This document shows, piece after piece, positions 18,564 to 28,032 of a DNA stretch of 64,000 nucleotides (within the stretch, counting starts at the first letter, position 1; the number at the start of each line of letters is the position of its first letter). Both the position numbers and the translations under genes were made by a program. The notes beneath the pieces were generated by a model, which made no database searches, was not told the origin of the DNA, and saw nothing but the letters and a program-made list of their open reading frames with translations. The DNA is from Anabaena azotica FACHB-119 (GTDB lineage: Bacteria > Cyanobacteriota > Cyanobacteriia > Cyanobacteriales > Nostocaceae). The stretch is from NCBI RefSeq assembly GCF_014697625.1, contig NZ_JACJSG010000008.1, positions 62,001 through 126,000 of the forward strand, written 5' to 3'.

Positions 18564-19102
18564 TTTTTCACTACAAAACACAAAGGTTTACTAAACTCAA
18601 CAATCACAATGTAAACTGGTAGACTACTATCAACAGAGTTTACTTGTTCCAATTTTTGTTTAGCTCTAGCTTTTATTTTACTGTCATCACCCTGACGGAT
18701 GCCTGAGACTTCTAGCCTAACTGCATTTTGGAATGGGAGTTGATTATTATCACCTTTTTTGCCTAACCAGTAATCAAATCCAGTTCCTCTGCGGGAACGT
18801 TCGACAACTGTATATTCAGTCAGTTCTTGAATGATTAACAGGGTAATTCCATAGGCTGCCTGTTCTGTAGTGTATTCATTATCATTCCAACAGCGCAACA
18901 TTTGCTCTGTGACTTCTTGCCAATAAATTTTGAAAACATCTGTTAAGTCTCCTTGAACTTGAAGTTCTACACCTTGGATATGTCCTTGATCATTCAAGCA
19001 AACAGCACAAGCTTCTGCTAATGCTGCACCAAAGGCTGGAGTAATAGCGGGTAATCCCTGCTCCAATTTGGTAATAATCAATTCTTTTGGGTTTAAATTC
19101 AT
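18560..19102 (-). CDS. Hypothetical protein, first of a coupled pair
   Basis: 180 residues, not recognised. The N-terminal half is helical. The C-terminal half has alternating strands with VVERSRRGTGFDYWLGKK, RLEVSGI and SSLPVYIVIVEFSKPL. The order (polar FDYWLG, then RLEVSG, then YIVIVEF) hints at a restriction-endonuclease-like fold, but I cannot place catalytic residues confidently. It is coupled by ATGA overlap to the small helical gene downstream and lies 59 bp from the STAND gene stop, so all three could be one transcript. Confidence 0.75.
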   Translation of the reverse strand: MNLNPKELIITKLEQGLPAITPAFGAALAEACAVCLNDQGHIQGVELQVQGDLTDVFKIYWQEVTEQMLRCWNDNEYTTEQAAYGITLLIIQELTEYTVVERSRRGTGFDYWLGKKGDNNQLPFQNAVRLEVSGIRQGDDSKIKARAKQKLEQVNSVDSSLPVYIVIVEFSKPLCFVVKK

Positions 19103-19161
19103 TAAATAGTATCTCTATAAAGTTTCTTCTCTGTGGCTGTGCGACTCTGCGTGAGACAAAA

Positions 19162-21672
19162 TTACCGCCTAAACAGAGAGCGAACCCAACGCCACAACCG
19201 ACGCAACCCCCACCAAAAACCACGGCGAGAAACTACAGGCTTTTTTGGTTGAGAAAGACGCTCAATTGCATTGTTGCAATCTTGCACATCAGCATCAAGT
19301 CTCATTTTTTGATATAGTTCACAAGCATTGCGATAAGCACCTAGCGCGTCTGCTTCTCGCTTGACGTTTTCTAATGTCACACCTAAATTAAACCAAGCTT
19401 CTGCTTCCCCTCGAATATCGCCTATTTCCGCAGATACCTCCAAAGACTGCTGGAACAAATCAATCGCCTGTTGATACTGTCCCAGTGAGCCGTAAGCATT
19501 GCCCAACCCGATTAAAGAATGACCTTCATTATTGCGATCGCCTATTTCCTTAGATATCTCCCTAGACTGCTGGTAGAAGTCAATCGCCCGTTGGTATTCT
19601 CCCAAGGAGTCGTGAGCAATGCCTAAATTGTTTAAAGAATTACCTTCGCCTTTGCGATCGCCTATTTTCCTAAATATTTCCAAAGACTGCTCGAAGAACT
19701 TAATCGCCCGTTGGTATTCTCCCAGAGGGTTGTAAGCATTGCCCAAACCGATTAAGGAATTACCTTCACTATTACGAGCGCCTATGTTTCTGGATACTTC
19801 CAAAGCTTGCTCAAAGGACTCAATCGCCAGTTTGTACTCTCCCAAGGAGTGGTAAGCATTACCCAACCCGATTAAGGAATGGACTTTATTATTGTGATCG
19901 CCTATATCCCTAGATAGTTCCAAAGACTGCTCGAAGGACTCAATCGCCAGTTCGTAGCGTCCCAGGGAGTTGTAAGCATTGCCCAACCCTATTAAAGTAG
20001 CACCTTCACCATTGCGATCGCCTATCTCCCTGAAGATTTCCAAAGACTGCTGGAAGAACTCAATCGCCTGTTGGTACTTTCCCAGAGGGTTGTAAGCATT
20101 GCCCAAACCGATTAAAGTAGCACCTTCGCCATTGCGATCGCCTATGTTCCTAGATATCTTCAAAGACTGCTGGAATAACTCTATCGCCCGTTGGTATTGT
20201 CCCAGGGAGTTGTTAGCATTACCTAATGACGTGAGAGAAGCCCAGTAATTCCAATTTTCCCTATCACCAATTTCTTCCCATTTACTGACCAATTGCTCAT
20301 ATAGTTCTACTTGGTCTGTGTAATAACCCTGCAAGGACAAAAATTTATCACAAAATGCTAATACATCAAATGCCGAATCATACTTTTCTAATTGATACCA
20401 ATGATAAAAAACTTCTAAATATTCTTTTATATCCTCTTTAGTCTGCCAAGGTTTTTGTTTAACATTCACAAGATAGTAATAAATCGCTCGTTGATGTGCT
20501 TCTGTCTGATCACCTGCTTTATACTGCACATACTCCAACACCACAGGCTGAAACTCAAAACGTTGTTTACCATTGAGTTTATCTTCCAACAAAGAACGCT
20601 TTACCAGATCCCTTAATTCTCTCTCAATCTCTGACTCTGAATTTCCAGGTAACACCGCCACTGCTGCTGCACTGTCAAACACACCACGATAAACACTAAT
20701 ATTCAGTAATAAATCTTTTTGTAACTTATTAAGTCTATTCAGACTGGCATCCAATACCAACTTCATCCCCACATTTTCCGAACGATGTACACCTACGACT
20801 TGGGGATTTGTTAACAACTGCCGTAAATTTCCTAAGCCTAAATCGGCTAATCTTTTTAAATCTGGGTCTTGCGAGTATTCATATTTTAATAAACCTGCTA
20901 CCAATTTCAACAGTAGGGGATGTCCATCTACTAATTCGACAAACTCCGCTAAATTCCCTCTAATACCTAATTCTGATAACAGTGCTACCCCTTCATCTAC
21001 TTGTAACCCTTTCAAGGGTAGCCATTCAAAGCCTATTAATTCTGGTCTTTCCCTGGTAGTGACTAATACCTTACTATTAGCGCCAGATTCTATCCATGCT
21101 TGGAAAAACTCGCCATAAAATAGACTTCCCCATTGTCTATTAGGTTGTAATAAACTTTCCAAATTATCAATAATTAGTAAAAATTGACCAGAACGTAAAC
21201 ACCTAACCAACGCCTCGACTAACTGCGCTTCTTGTTCTGGAATAGGAAAACCAAATTCACCCAGAACTTGACGAGCTAAATCACTAAAACTTACCCCATT
21301 ACTAACATCAGCCCAAAATCGCTTGGGGAAACCCGCAATTTCTTCATAAATTTTCGTCGCCAGCGTTGATTTACCTATGCCACCGATGCCTTCTATACCA
21401 ATTAAAAAGGTATTTTTATCAGTTAACCATTGCTGTATTTGAGCATATTCTGTTTCTCGTCCTTGCCAATGTTCTAAACTTTTACCAGGATTTCCTGCTT
21501 TAAGAACCCCTGGTGATTCTGCTTTGCTACTACTTTTTATATGAACAACATCTGTGGATAAATAAACATTCTCAGCTTCAATTGAACCAACTTGAGTTAG
21601 TTTGCTCTGATTTTGAGCATTTCCCTCTAACTTAATAATTTTTGCTTTCTTAGGGTTTGGTTCTTCCGCCAT
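19162..21672 (-). CDS. STAND NTPase (NB-ARC-like) with eight TPRs and a short N-terminal signalling motif
   Basis: 836 residues. Residues 25-38 carry the motif LTQVGSIEAENVYL, which closely matches the C-terminal end of the small helical protein at 22299-22712. Then come the GRE box, Walker A GIEGIGGIGKST (92-103), Walker B FLLIIDNLESLL, TTRERPE sensor and a winged-helix region. Eight 40-residue TPRs of the type IGLGNAYNSLGxYxxAIExFxQSLEISRxIGDRxGEG follow (about 475-790). The C-terminal end is rich in Arg and Trp (about 816-836). STAND NTPases are switch-like sensors that oligomerise on ligand binding; here the TPRs would sense and the N-terminal motif would recruit an effector. The last point is inference. 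Confidence 0.9.
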   Translation of the reverse strand: MAEEPNPKKAKIIKLEGNAQNQSKLTQVGSIEAENVYLSTDVVHIKSSSKAESPGVLKAGNPGKSLEHWQGRETEYAQIQQWLTDKNTFLIGIEGIGGIGKSTLATKIYEEIAGFPKRFWADVSNGVSFSDLARQVLGEFGFPIPEQEAQLVEALVRCLRSGQFLLIIDNLESLLQPNRQWGSLFYGEFFQAWIESGANSKVLVTTRERPELIGFEWLPLKGLQVDEGVALLSELGIRGNLAEFVELVDGHPLLLKLVAGLLKYEYSQDPDLKRLADLGLGNLRQLLTNPQVVGVHRSENVGMKLVLDASLNRLNKLQKDLLLNISVYRGVFDSAAAVAVLPGNSESEIERELRDLVKRSLLEDKLNGKQRFEFQPVVLEYVQYKAGDQTEAHQRAIYYYLVNVKQKPWQTKEDIKEYLEVFYHWYQLEKYDSAFDVLAFCDKFLSLQGYYTDQVELYEQLVSKWEEIGDRENWNYWASLTSLGNANNSLGQYQRAIELFQQSLKISRNIGDRNGEGATLIGLGNAYNPLGKYQQAIEFFQQSLEIFREIGDRNGEGATLIGLGNAYNSLGRYELAIESFEQSLELSRDIGDHNNKVHSLIGLGNAYHSLGEYKLAIESFEQALEVSRNIGARNSEGNSLIGLGNAYNPLGEYQRAIKFFEQSLEIFRKIGDRKGEGNSLNNLGIAHDSLGEYQRAIDFYQQSREISKEIGDRNNEGHSLIGLGNAYGSLGQYQQAIDLFQQSLEVSAEIGDIRGEAEAWFNLGVTLENVKREADALGAYRNACELYQKMRLDADVQDCNNAIERLSQPKKPVVSRRGFWWGLRRLWRWVRSLFRR

Positions 21673-21753
21673 GATTAATCAGCATAGGTACAAATTTTTC
21701 TAGGTGATGCCATTGTTAGATTACAATACAAAATGAGCCATAAAAAGCAAGAC

Positions 21754-22074
21754 TCATTTAATTAATCCTTCTGCACGGAGTCTTTTAGCTAATGGGGATT
21801 CTCCGGCTTCTAAACGTAATCTTTCCGCATACTCGAAACGTTGCTGCATATCAGCATCAATTTCTGCTTTATGTTCCCAATAATAAGCTAAAGCTGAATA
21901 AATCTGACTCATACTCAAATGTGGATACTGAAAATGTAATTCTTCTGGACTCCAACCATAAGCATGAATAGAAGTAACTAATTCCACAACTTTCATTGAA
22001 CTTCCTTTGATGAATGGCACATTATGTTCATCAATCAGAATGTGTTTATATTCAGTAGAATTTATTTGATTCAT
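21754..22074 (-). CDS. DUF433-domain protein
   Basis: 106 residues. The middle (PFIKGSSMKVVELVTSIHAYGWSPEELHFQYPHLSMSQIYSALAYYWEHKAEID) is the DUF433 helix-turn-helix pattern related to antitoxins. The C-terminal tail is charged (ERLRLEAGESPLAKRLRAEGLI). DUF433 proteins usually pair with DUF5615 PIN-like toxins, as at 37.6-38.2 kb, but no such partner is adjacent. It sits between the STAND gene and the small helical protein with its matching motif, and might regulate that locus. Confidence 0.8.
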   Translation of the reverse strand: MNQINSTEYKHILIDEHNVPFIKGSSMKVVELVTSIHAYGWSPEELHFQYPHLSMSQIYSALAYYWEHKAEIDADMQQRFEYAERLRLEAGESPLAKRLRAEGLIK

Positions 22075-22298
22075 AATTTCTCAAACGCCAGCCTTAACAA
22101 ACCTTACTTATATCTTTACTTCCTCAGAGAGACACAGGCGCAAAGCTGACAATTTTATTTCAGTAGACCTCTTACAAAAGTCGTTCTTAGCGTTCTTTTC
22201 TTTGCGTCTTTGCGCCTTTGCGTGAGACAAAAAAAGATTTATGCAAGAAGTTTAGTCAACGCATATTAAACTTATCAACACTCCGCGCCCCTCCGCGT

Positions 22299-22712
22299 TT
22301 AAAAACTCACCTCATTAGCCTCTATTTTTCCGACTTGCTTGACTGTGCTTTGGTCATAAGCATTAGCACCCATCTGAATATTGTCCCCTGATTTCTCCGC
22401 CAATGTTTGCAAAATCTGGGCTAATTCCTCAGCCAAGACTGTATCAGCACTCAATATCTTTTGTAACTGGACTTGCAAAACAGTTTGTAAAGCTTTATCA
22501 TCTGGATTTCCAGCTAAATCAATAGCAGCTTCTTTTGCTGCTTCCTTAGCTTCTACTTTGGGTTTCAGCTTACCCCAGATAGCCTTGACTGTATCCCAAG
22601 CATCTGCACCAGCTTGTTGATATGCACCTTCTGCAACTTTACCACCCACATTCAGCAGAAATGGCAGATGGGGCGCAAGTAATGAAACTATTGGGGCGAC
22701 GATATCCATCAT
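22299..22712 (-). CDS. Small helical protein with C-terminal signalling motif; candidate cell-death effector (Bell-like)
   Basis: 137 residues. The first 35 residues form a hydrophobic, amphipathic segment (MDIVAPIVSLLAPHLPFLL then GGKVAEGAY). A charged helical bundle follows (KLKPKVEAKEAAKEAAIDL, LQVQLQKILSADTVLAEELAQILQTLAE), then a polar linker, and finally VKQVGKIEANEVSF at the very end (124-137). That last motif matches the N-terminal motif of the neighbouring STAND protein. Helical membrane-acting domains followed by a C-terminal amyloid-type motif are the described layout of effectors paired with NLR-like proteins in multicellular bacteria (Bell domain, BASS motifs). I infer that assignment by layout and did not test it by alignment. 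Confidence 0.75.
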   Translation of the reverse strand: MMDIVAPIVSLLAPHLPFLLNVGGKVAEGAYQQAGADAWDTVKAIWGKLKPKVEAKEAAKEAAIDLAGNPDDKALQTVLQVQLQKILSADTVLAEELAQILQTLAEKSGDNIQMGANAYDQSTVKQVGKIEANEVSF

Positions 22713-22818
22713 AGTTATAAGTTATACAATGTGTTTGTTAGATAGGATTTTAACCTATTTATTTAGGTGTGAGAAGCAATATTGAACGGCTGATTTTTGT
22801 GTTTACAGAGTAAATGTC

Positions 22819-25800
22819 TTAATCTGAAGGGTGATGATTATTAGGGCAGAGGGTGCGATCGCTCTTACTCATCTTCGCATTAGTCTGTAAATAATCATGC
22901 AGCAAATTACACCCACGCTTCAGCAAATTCCCTAAGCTAATCTCAGCTAAATTCTGCAACATCACCTGACCATCACCGCTACCTACTGCCAATGTCTGAC
23001 TATCAGGACTGAAATTCACACTAGTTAATTCATCCTTGTCGCCTTTCAAGACTATCAGCAAACTCCCCTTCTGATTCCACAGCCAGACTTGATTATCACT
23101 GCTAGCGGCTAACATCTTACCGTCGGGGCTGAAACTGACGCTGATGAAAGTATCCCCATCACCGCCAAGATTTCTGATCAAACTACCGTCCCTATTCCAT
23201 AATTTAACTGTGCCATCAATACTAGCTGAAGCTAAAACTTGCCCATCAGGCGACCATGCTACCCCATTGACGCGGCGGCTATGGTCTTTGAGGGTGTGGA
23301 GTAATTCACCGTCTCGACTCCATAATTTGATGGTGGTATCATCACTGGCGGAGGCTAACAATTTACCATCAGGACTAAAACTTACCCAATTGACAGCATC
23401 GGTGTGACCTTGTAAACTATGTAGTAGTTGACCGTCCCGACTCCAAATTTTCACTGTTTTATCTTTACTGGCGGAAGCTATTACTTGACTATCCGATGAC
23501 CAAGCTACAGCTAAAACTCCATCTTGATGACCTTGTAAGGTGTGGAGTAGCTTACCTTGTTGATTCCACAACTTCACCGTTTTATCTTTACTAGCTGAGG
23601 CTATCATCTCCCCATCAGGCGACCAAGCTACACCCCAAATAGGCGCTGTATGACCTTTGAAAGTATTGACTAATTTTCCTTCTTTGTCGAGAATTTTCAC
23701 GGTTTGATCTCGACTCGCCGCCGCCAAATTCTGTCCATTAGGACTAAAACTAACACTTGTCACCCAATCACTACCATCAGCTTTCGGGTTTCGCAACAAG
23801 ACTTCATCCCAGCGCCAGAGTATCACCGTTTTGTCTCGACTACCAGAGACGAGACTGCGACCATCTGGGCTGAAATTGACAGTATTTACCCAACTGTTAT
23901 GTCCCCTCAAAGTTCCTAAAAGTAAACCTTGAGGACTCCAAAGTTTGATGGTTGCGTCGATACTTGCAGAAGCGATGGTTTGTCCGTCGGGGCTGAAGGT
24001 AACTGCGGCGACTTCTGCGGTGTGTCCTGATAGGGTTTTTAATAATTTACCCTGAAGATTCCACAGTTTGATAGTCTTGTCAAAACTAGCTGTGGCTATT
24101 ATATCACCATTGGGCGACCAAGCTACAGCCAAAATTGCATCATCATGACCTCGCCAACTTTTGACTAGTTTACCTTCCCGACTCCACAATTTCACGGTTT
24201 TGTCAGCACCTACGGAAGCGAGACTCAACCCATCAGCAGACCAAGCTATTCCTAAGACTGCATCACTATGACCTGATAGGGTTGTGCGTAATTTCCCTTC
24301 TCTAGTCCAGAGTTTGATGGTGTTGTCGCTACTGGCGGAGGCTAACAACTGACCATCAGGACTGAAACTGACAATATTTACACCGTCGTTATGTCCTGGT
24401 AATGTTGTGATTAGTTGACCGTCTCGATGCCACAATTTTACCGTTTTGTCTTGGCTAGCTGAGGCAATTAACAAGCTATCGGGACTGAAACTTACGCTAT
24501 TCACTACATTATTATGTTGGGACAAGGTGTTAACTAAGCTGCCATCTTTACGCCAGATATCGATGGTATTATCGGCGCTGGCGGAAGCGATGAGGGAACC
24601 ATCGGGGCTGAATACGGTACTATTTACGCCTGCGAGATGTCCTTCTAAGCGGTTGTACTCTCTCCCTCCCACGACGGCTTGATACAGTGCTGTTTTCACC
24701 TGTTCTCTAGTATTCGCATCTACCCAAATGGCTCGTTGCAGTTTTCTCCCGGCTTTGATACCTTCTTTGACAGCATCGAGACCTTTTTGGGAAGCAAACA
24801 AAGCGTTACTGGAAACACTCAGGGTTTTAATTTCGTTATCTACCCCGGTGATAATAGAATAGCTTAATCCCAAAATGGCAAGACAGGAAGCAGCTAGGGC
24901 AATTGTTAGTGAACGATTAAGTTTGGTTTCACTTAGTCTTTGTTGCTTTTGACTTTCTGCTAGTTGGGCGGTTAACTCTTTTTCTTTTAATTCGGCACGT
25001 AATTGTTCAATTTCTAGTTGAGTTAATTCTTCTCGCTTGCGTAGTTCCCTTAATTCTGCAAGTAAATCTAATCCCTGTTGTGGGTAAGTATCTATCTGTT
25101 GAGATTGCTGTTGTGTTTGACTAAGTTCGCTTTTTAGTCGCTCAATTTCATTTTGACTTTGCTGTACTTTGCGACGTAATTTTTTCAGTTGTGCCTGTAA
25201 GCTTGATTCCTGTTGTTGGAGATAGCGTATTAAATCTACTAAATAATCATGAATTAGTTGATAACGTTCGGGTACATCGGGAAATAATACCACTAAACCA
25301 GAGCTAACTAAGATGTCTAAAACTAAGTCTAGTTTGTCTGGGTCTTCTAATTCTGCTAGTTCAGCAGCTAATTCTGCACGGGTTTTAAAAGGGCGTTGGT
25401 TACTTTCATCTGTTAGGAGATACAACACAAGTAAGGCTGCACGCTCATTTTCTGGGCCGCAGTCTTTGATGAGTTCTTTGATGTATCTTTCTATGAGTTT
25501 GTTTGGTCGATATGGTTGATATTGTTTTAAGGTGTTAATTCTCTCATCTTGTAATTGAGCGCCAACAACTTGTAATTCGATGGGGCGGACTTCTCCTAAT
25601 TCGGTGGATAAGTCGGCGACTACAGCATCAATTAAGGCGGGTTCTAAGTTGATTTGCGATCGCTCTGTTAATTTCTGAATGATGAGTTTGGCATATTCGG
25701 GGGAAAAGTTATTGATTTGATAGCGGATTTGTTTATCGAGAATGTTATTATTAATTGCTTCCAGGCGGGAAAGATGCTTAAATTCTAATAGACGATGTAA

Positions 25801-28032
25801 ATAATCTTCTCTGATGGAAAAGATGATTTTGACAAAGGATATATTCAGGCATTGACTGAGGAAATTATCAAATTCTTGCTGTTGTTGACGATTTCCTACA
25901 GTCGGGGGAACGTCATCGCCATAAGCAAAGAAAAATTCCTCAAACTGGTCAAATATCAAAACTGTGATATAATGGTTGTCAGCATTTTGGCGTAGTTGCT
26001 GTAAGATATCCGCCATTGTCATCGGTGGTGTAGAGGTCGGCAAAACCTCCGGGGCGATCGCAGCATCCCCTTGAATATGATTTACCGCCTCAGTTAAAGA
26101 TTTACCTAATTCGCGCACCCAATCAGTGTATACTTGCAATACCACAGGCATAGCTAACTGATCACCGATCGCTCGATTTTGTAATGCAGGTACTAACCCA
26201 GCCGTGACAGTAGAACTCTTCCCCACCCCCGAAGGGCCATGAATGACAATCAATTTCTGGTCAGCACGGCTAATTCTGCCAATTAAATTATTTATATCCT
26301 GTTCTCGACCAGAAGCGGCAATTTCTAAAGCTAAGGTACTAGTTCCCGTAGCTGACATCAAAGCCGGGTTGGTCGCCTGTCTTTGGGGTTGTAACCTCCC
26401 CGCACCAATAAAAGCGCGTAAGCCATACTGCTGTTCTACCGACCGCCGTTGTTGTCTAATGCGGTAGGCTTCCAGATATCTGCCGGCTTCAAAATAGAGC
26501 GATCGCAATGTCCGCAATAGTCTAATATAACGATGGGCATCATATTGATGGGCGCTATGTTCCAATGCTGCTGGTAACTCTTTGGCTGCTTTATCTAAAT
26601 ATTTCTCTGCCACTGTTTGCTCACCCAAATTTTGCTGGGCTTTAGCTAAAATTAAGTAATATACCTGTGCTAACAACAGGGGAAATAGACAATGATGGGG
26701 GTCGCCATCATTATTTTGTTGCGCCTCCCCTAATTTGAACAGTGATACCTGCGCCAAAATACTCGCCTGTACCCAGCGCGACTCTTGTAACGCTACCTGC
26801 GCCAAAAAACCGTAATCACAAGCCAGTTGAATGTGATTACCATAATTATGATGCAATTCCAGCGCCGTTTTCGCCACAGTTGCCAATTCATCCCAAGCTT
26901 GCAGATGTTCCAAAACCTCCGCCAGTTGACCAATTAACACCCCTGCAATATCCGGTCTTCCCGCTACCTGAAAAATCTCCAAGCTGTCTTGAAAGTAAGA
27001 TTTCGCCCTCTCCCAATGATGACGATGATCTAGCTGATTCTGCTCGCCCAGACGGCAGTAACATAGACCAATGAAGAATTGCAACACCCCTTGTCTGAGT
27101 GTGGGGGATGTGGGGGGAGTGGGGGGAGATGAGGGAGTGGGGGGAGATGGGGGAGATGAGGGAGTGGGGGGAGATGAGGAAGAAATTATTAACTTTCCCT
27201 TTCCCCTTTCCCCTTTCCCCTTTCCCCTTTCCCAGTCCCCAGTCCCCAGTCCCCAATCCCCTAACTGTTGCCAAATTTGCAAACTTTGTTGAAAATGATG
27301 GAGGGCGTGATGAATGCGATCGCTCACATAATCATCTAAGCCAAAGACAAATTTTAAACTGGCGTTCAATTCTGGCTCTAAGGTAATTCCTCGCTCATCT
27401 AACTCAGCAATTCCATATTGTAGTTCATTGCTATGTTGCCAAACTTGCTCTAGGGTCTTGTATTCTCCTGTGGCTTGTATCTGTTGCCTTTGTCCGAGAT
27501 TTTTGGGTAAAATTCTGGCAAATAAAGTGTCGGTTTCTGCCCGCAAGAATTGTAACAACTCTGGGGTCGTCATGGCAAACCGAATCGGTGTCGCCGCCCA
27601 ACTCGCAAAGTCAGGTGCTAAACGCATCACTTTCTGCAAAACTTCGTCATTTACCCAAAAAATCATGGGAAAGGAATGGCGTTTGGGAAATTCATCCCGA
27701 ATGTGATTAATTGAGCGCAGTAAGTCGTCAATTTCATCGACGGTTTCTAACCCTAACACCATCAAGGCTGATGGCGGTTGCTGTTCGGGCAGATTTAGAT
27801 GCAGTGCAGTGTATAAACTTCTGGTATTATGGGGTAGAACAACTTTGTGAATGTGAGCATCAGTCGCCATCTCATCGAGCCGTTGCAATGTCTGCTGTTG
27901 CAAGACGCGATAGTTACAGCAAACCAAGGCTACAGAAAAGTTACCATGCGATAGGGCGATCGCTCTCCACAAACTCCGCAAAGCTCTCTCATTGGCTGCT
28001 TTGATATCTACTGATGGGTTTGGTTCAACCAT
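22819..28032 (-). CDS. Giant TPR-STAND NTPase-WD40 protein
   Basis: 1737 residues. Order: an uncharacterised alpha/beta N-terminal domain (1-185); helical TPR-like region (about 205-530); STAND/AAA domain with Walker A GPSGVGKSS (about 597) and Walker B ITVLIFDQFEEFFF; winged-helix region; coiled coil (about 945-1030); one membrane span (about 1037-1060); fourteen WD40 repeats (about 1127-1690, GHxxxVxxVxFSPDG), enough for two seven-bladed propellers; short Cys-containing tail. Residues about 257-316 are an insertion of low-complexity DNA (GTGDWERGKGKGERG and SSPPTPP tracts, nt 27085-27262) taken from intergenic repeats. It overlaps the upstream ATPase gene by 25 nt, suggesting coupled translation and a shared complex. 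Probably a membrane-anchored sensor; ligand unknown. Confidence 0.9.
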   Translation of the reverse strand: MVEPNPSVDIKAANERALRSLWRAIALSHGNFSVALVCCNYRVLQQQTLQRLDEMATDAHIHKVVLPHNTRSLYTALHLNLPEQQPPSALMVLGLETVDEIDDLLRSINHIRDEFPKRHSFPMIFWVNDEVLQKVMRLAPDFASWAATPIRFAMTTPELLQFLRAETDTLFARILPKNLGQRQQIQATGEYKTLEQVWQHSNELQYGIAELDERGITLEPELNASLKFVFGLDDYVSDRIHHALHHFQQSLQIWQQLGDWGLGTGDWERGKGKGERGKGKLIISSSSPPTPSSPPSPPTPSSPPTPPTSPTLRQGVLQFFIGLCYCRLGEQNQLDHRHHWERAKSYFQDSLEIFQVAGRPDIAGVLIGQLAEVLEHLQAWDELATVAKTALELHHNYGNHIQLACDYGFLAQVALQESRWVQASILAQVSLFKLGEAQQNNDGDPHHCLFPLLLAQVYYLILAKAQQNLGEQTVAEKYLDKAAKELPAALEHSAHQYDAHRYIRLLRTLRSLYFEAGRYLEAYRIRQQRRSVEQQYGLRAFIGAGRLQPQRQATNPALMSATGTSTLALEIAASGREQDINNLIGRISRADQKLIVIHGPSGVGKSSTVTAGLVPALQNRAIGDQLAMPVVLQVYTDWVRELGKSLTEAVNHIQGDAAIAPEVLPTSTPPMTMADILQQLRQNADNHYITVLIFDQFEEFFFAYGDDVPPTVGNRQQQQEFDNFLSQCLNISFVKIIFSIREDYLHRLLEFKHLSRLEAINNNILDKQIRYQINNFSPEYAKLIIQKLTERSQINLEPALIDAVVADLSTELGEVRPIELQVVGAQLQDERINTLKQYQPYRPNKLIERYIKELIKDCGPENERAALLVLYLLTDESNQRPFKTRAELAAELAELEDPDKLDLVLDILVSSGLVVLFPDVPERYQLIHDYLVDLIRYLQQQESSLQAQLKKLRRKVQQSQNEIERLKSELSQTQQQSQQIDTYPQQGLDLLAELRELRKREELTQLEIEQLRAELKEKELTAQLAESQKQQRLSETKLNRSLTIALAASCLAILGLSYSIITGVDNEIKTLSVSSNALFASQKGLDAVKEGIKAGRKLQRAIWVDANTREQVKTALYQAVVGGREYNRLEGHLAGVNSTVFSPDGSLIASASADNTIDIWRKDGSLVNTLSQHNNVVNSVSFSPDSLLIASASQDKTVKLWHRDGQLITTLPGHNDGVNIVSFSPDGQLLASASSDNTIKLWTREGKLRTTLSGHSDAVLGIAWSADGLSLASVGADKTVKLWSREGKLVKSWRGHDDAILAVAWSPNGDIIATASFDKTIKLWNLQGKLLKTLSGHTAEVAAVTFSPDGQTIASASIDATIKLWSPQGLLLGTLRGHNSWVNTVNFSPDGRSLVSGSRDKTVILWRWDEVLLRNPKADGSDWVTSVSFSPNGQNLAAASRDQTVKILDKEGKLVNTFKGHTAPIWGVAWSPDGEMIASASKDKTVKLWNQQGKLLHTLQGHQDGVLAVAWSSDSQVIASASKDKTVKIWSRDGQLLHSLQGHTDAVNWVSFSPDGKLLASASDDTTIKLWSRDGELLHTLKDHSRRVNGVAWSPDGQVLASASIDGTVKLWNRDGSLIRNLGGDGDTFISVSFSPDGKMLAASSDNQVWLWNQKGSLLIVLKGDKDELTSVNFSPDSQTLAVGSGDGQVMLQNLAEISLGNLLKRGCNLLHDYLQTNAKMSKSDRTLCPNNHHPSD

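Noticed and set aside
26888..27386. Several frames in both strands around the WD40 gene insertion
   Set aside because: They read purine-rich tandem repeats inside the giant gene and have low-complexity products only.
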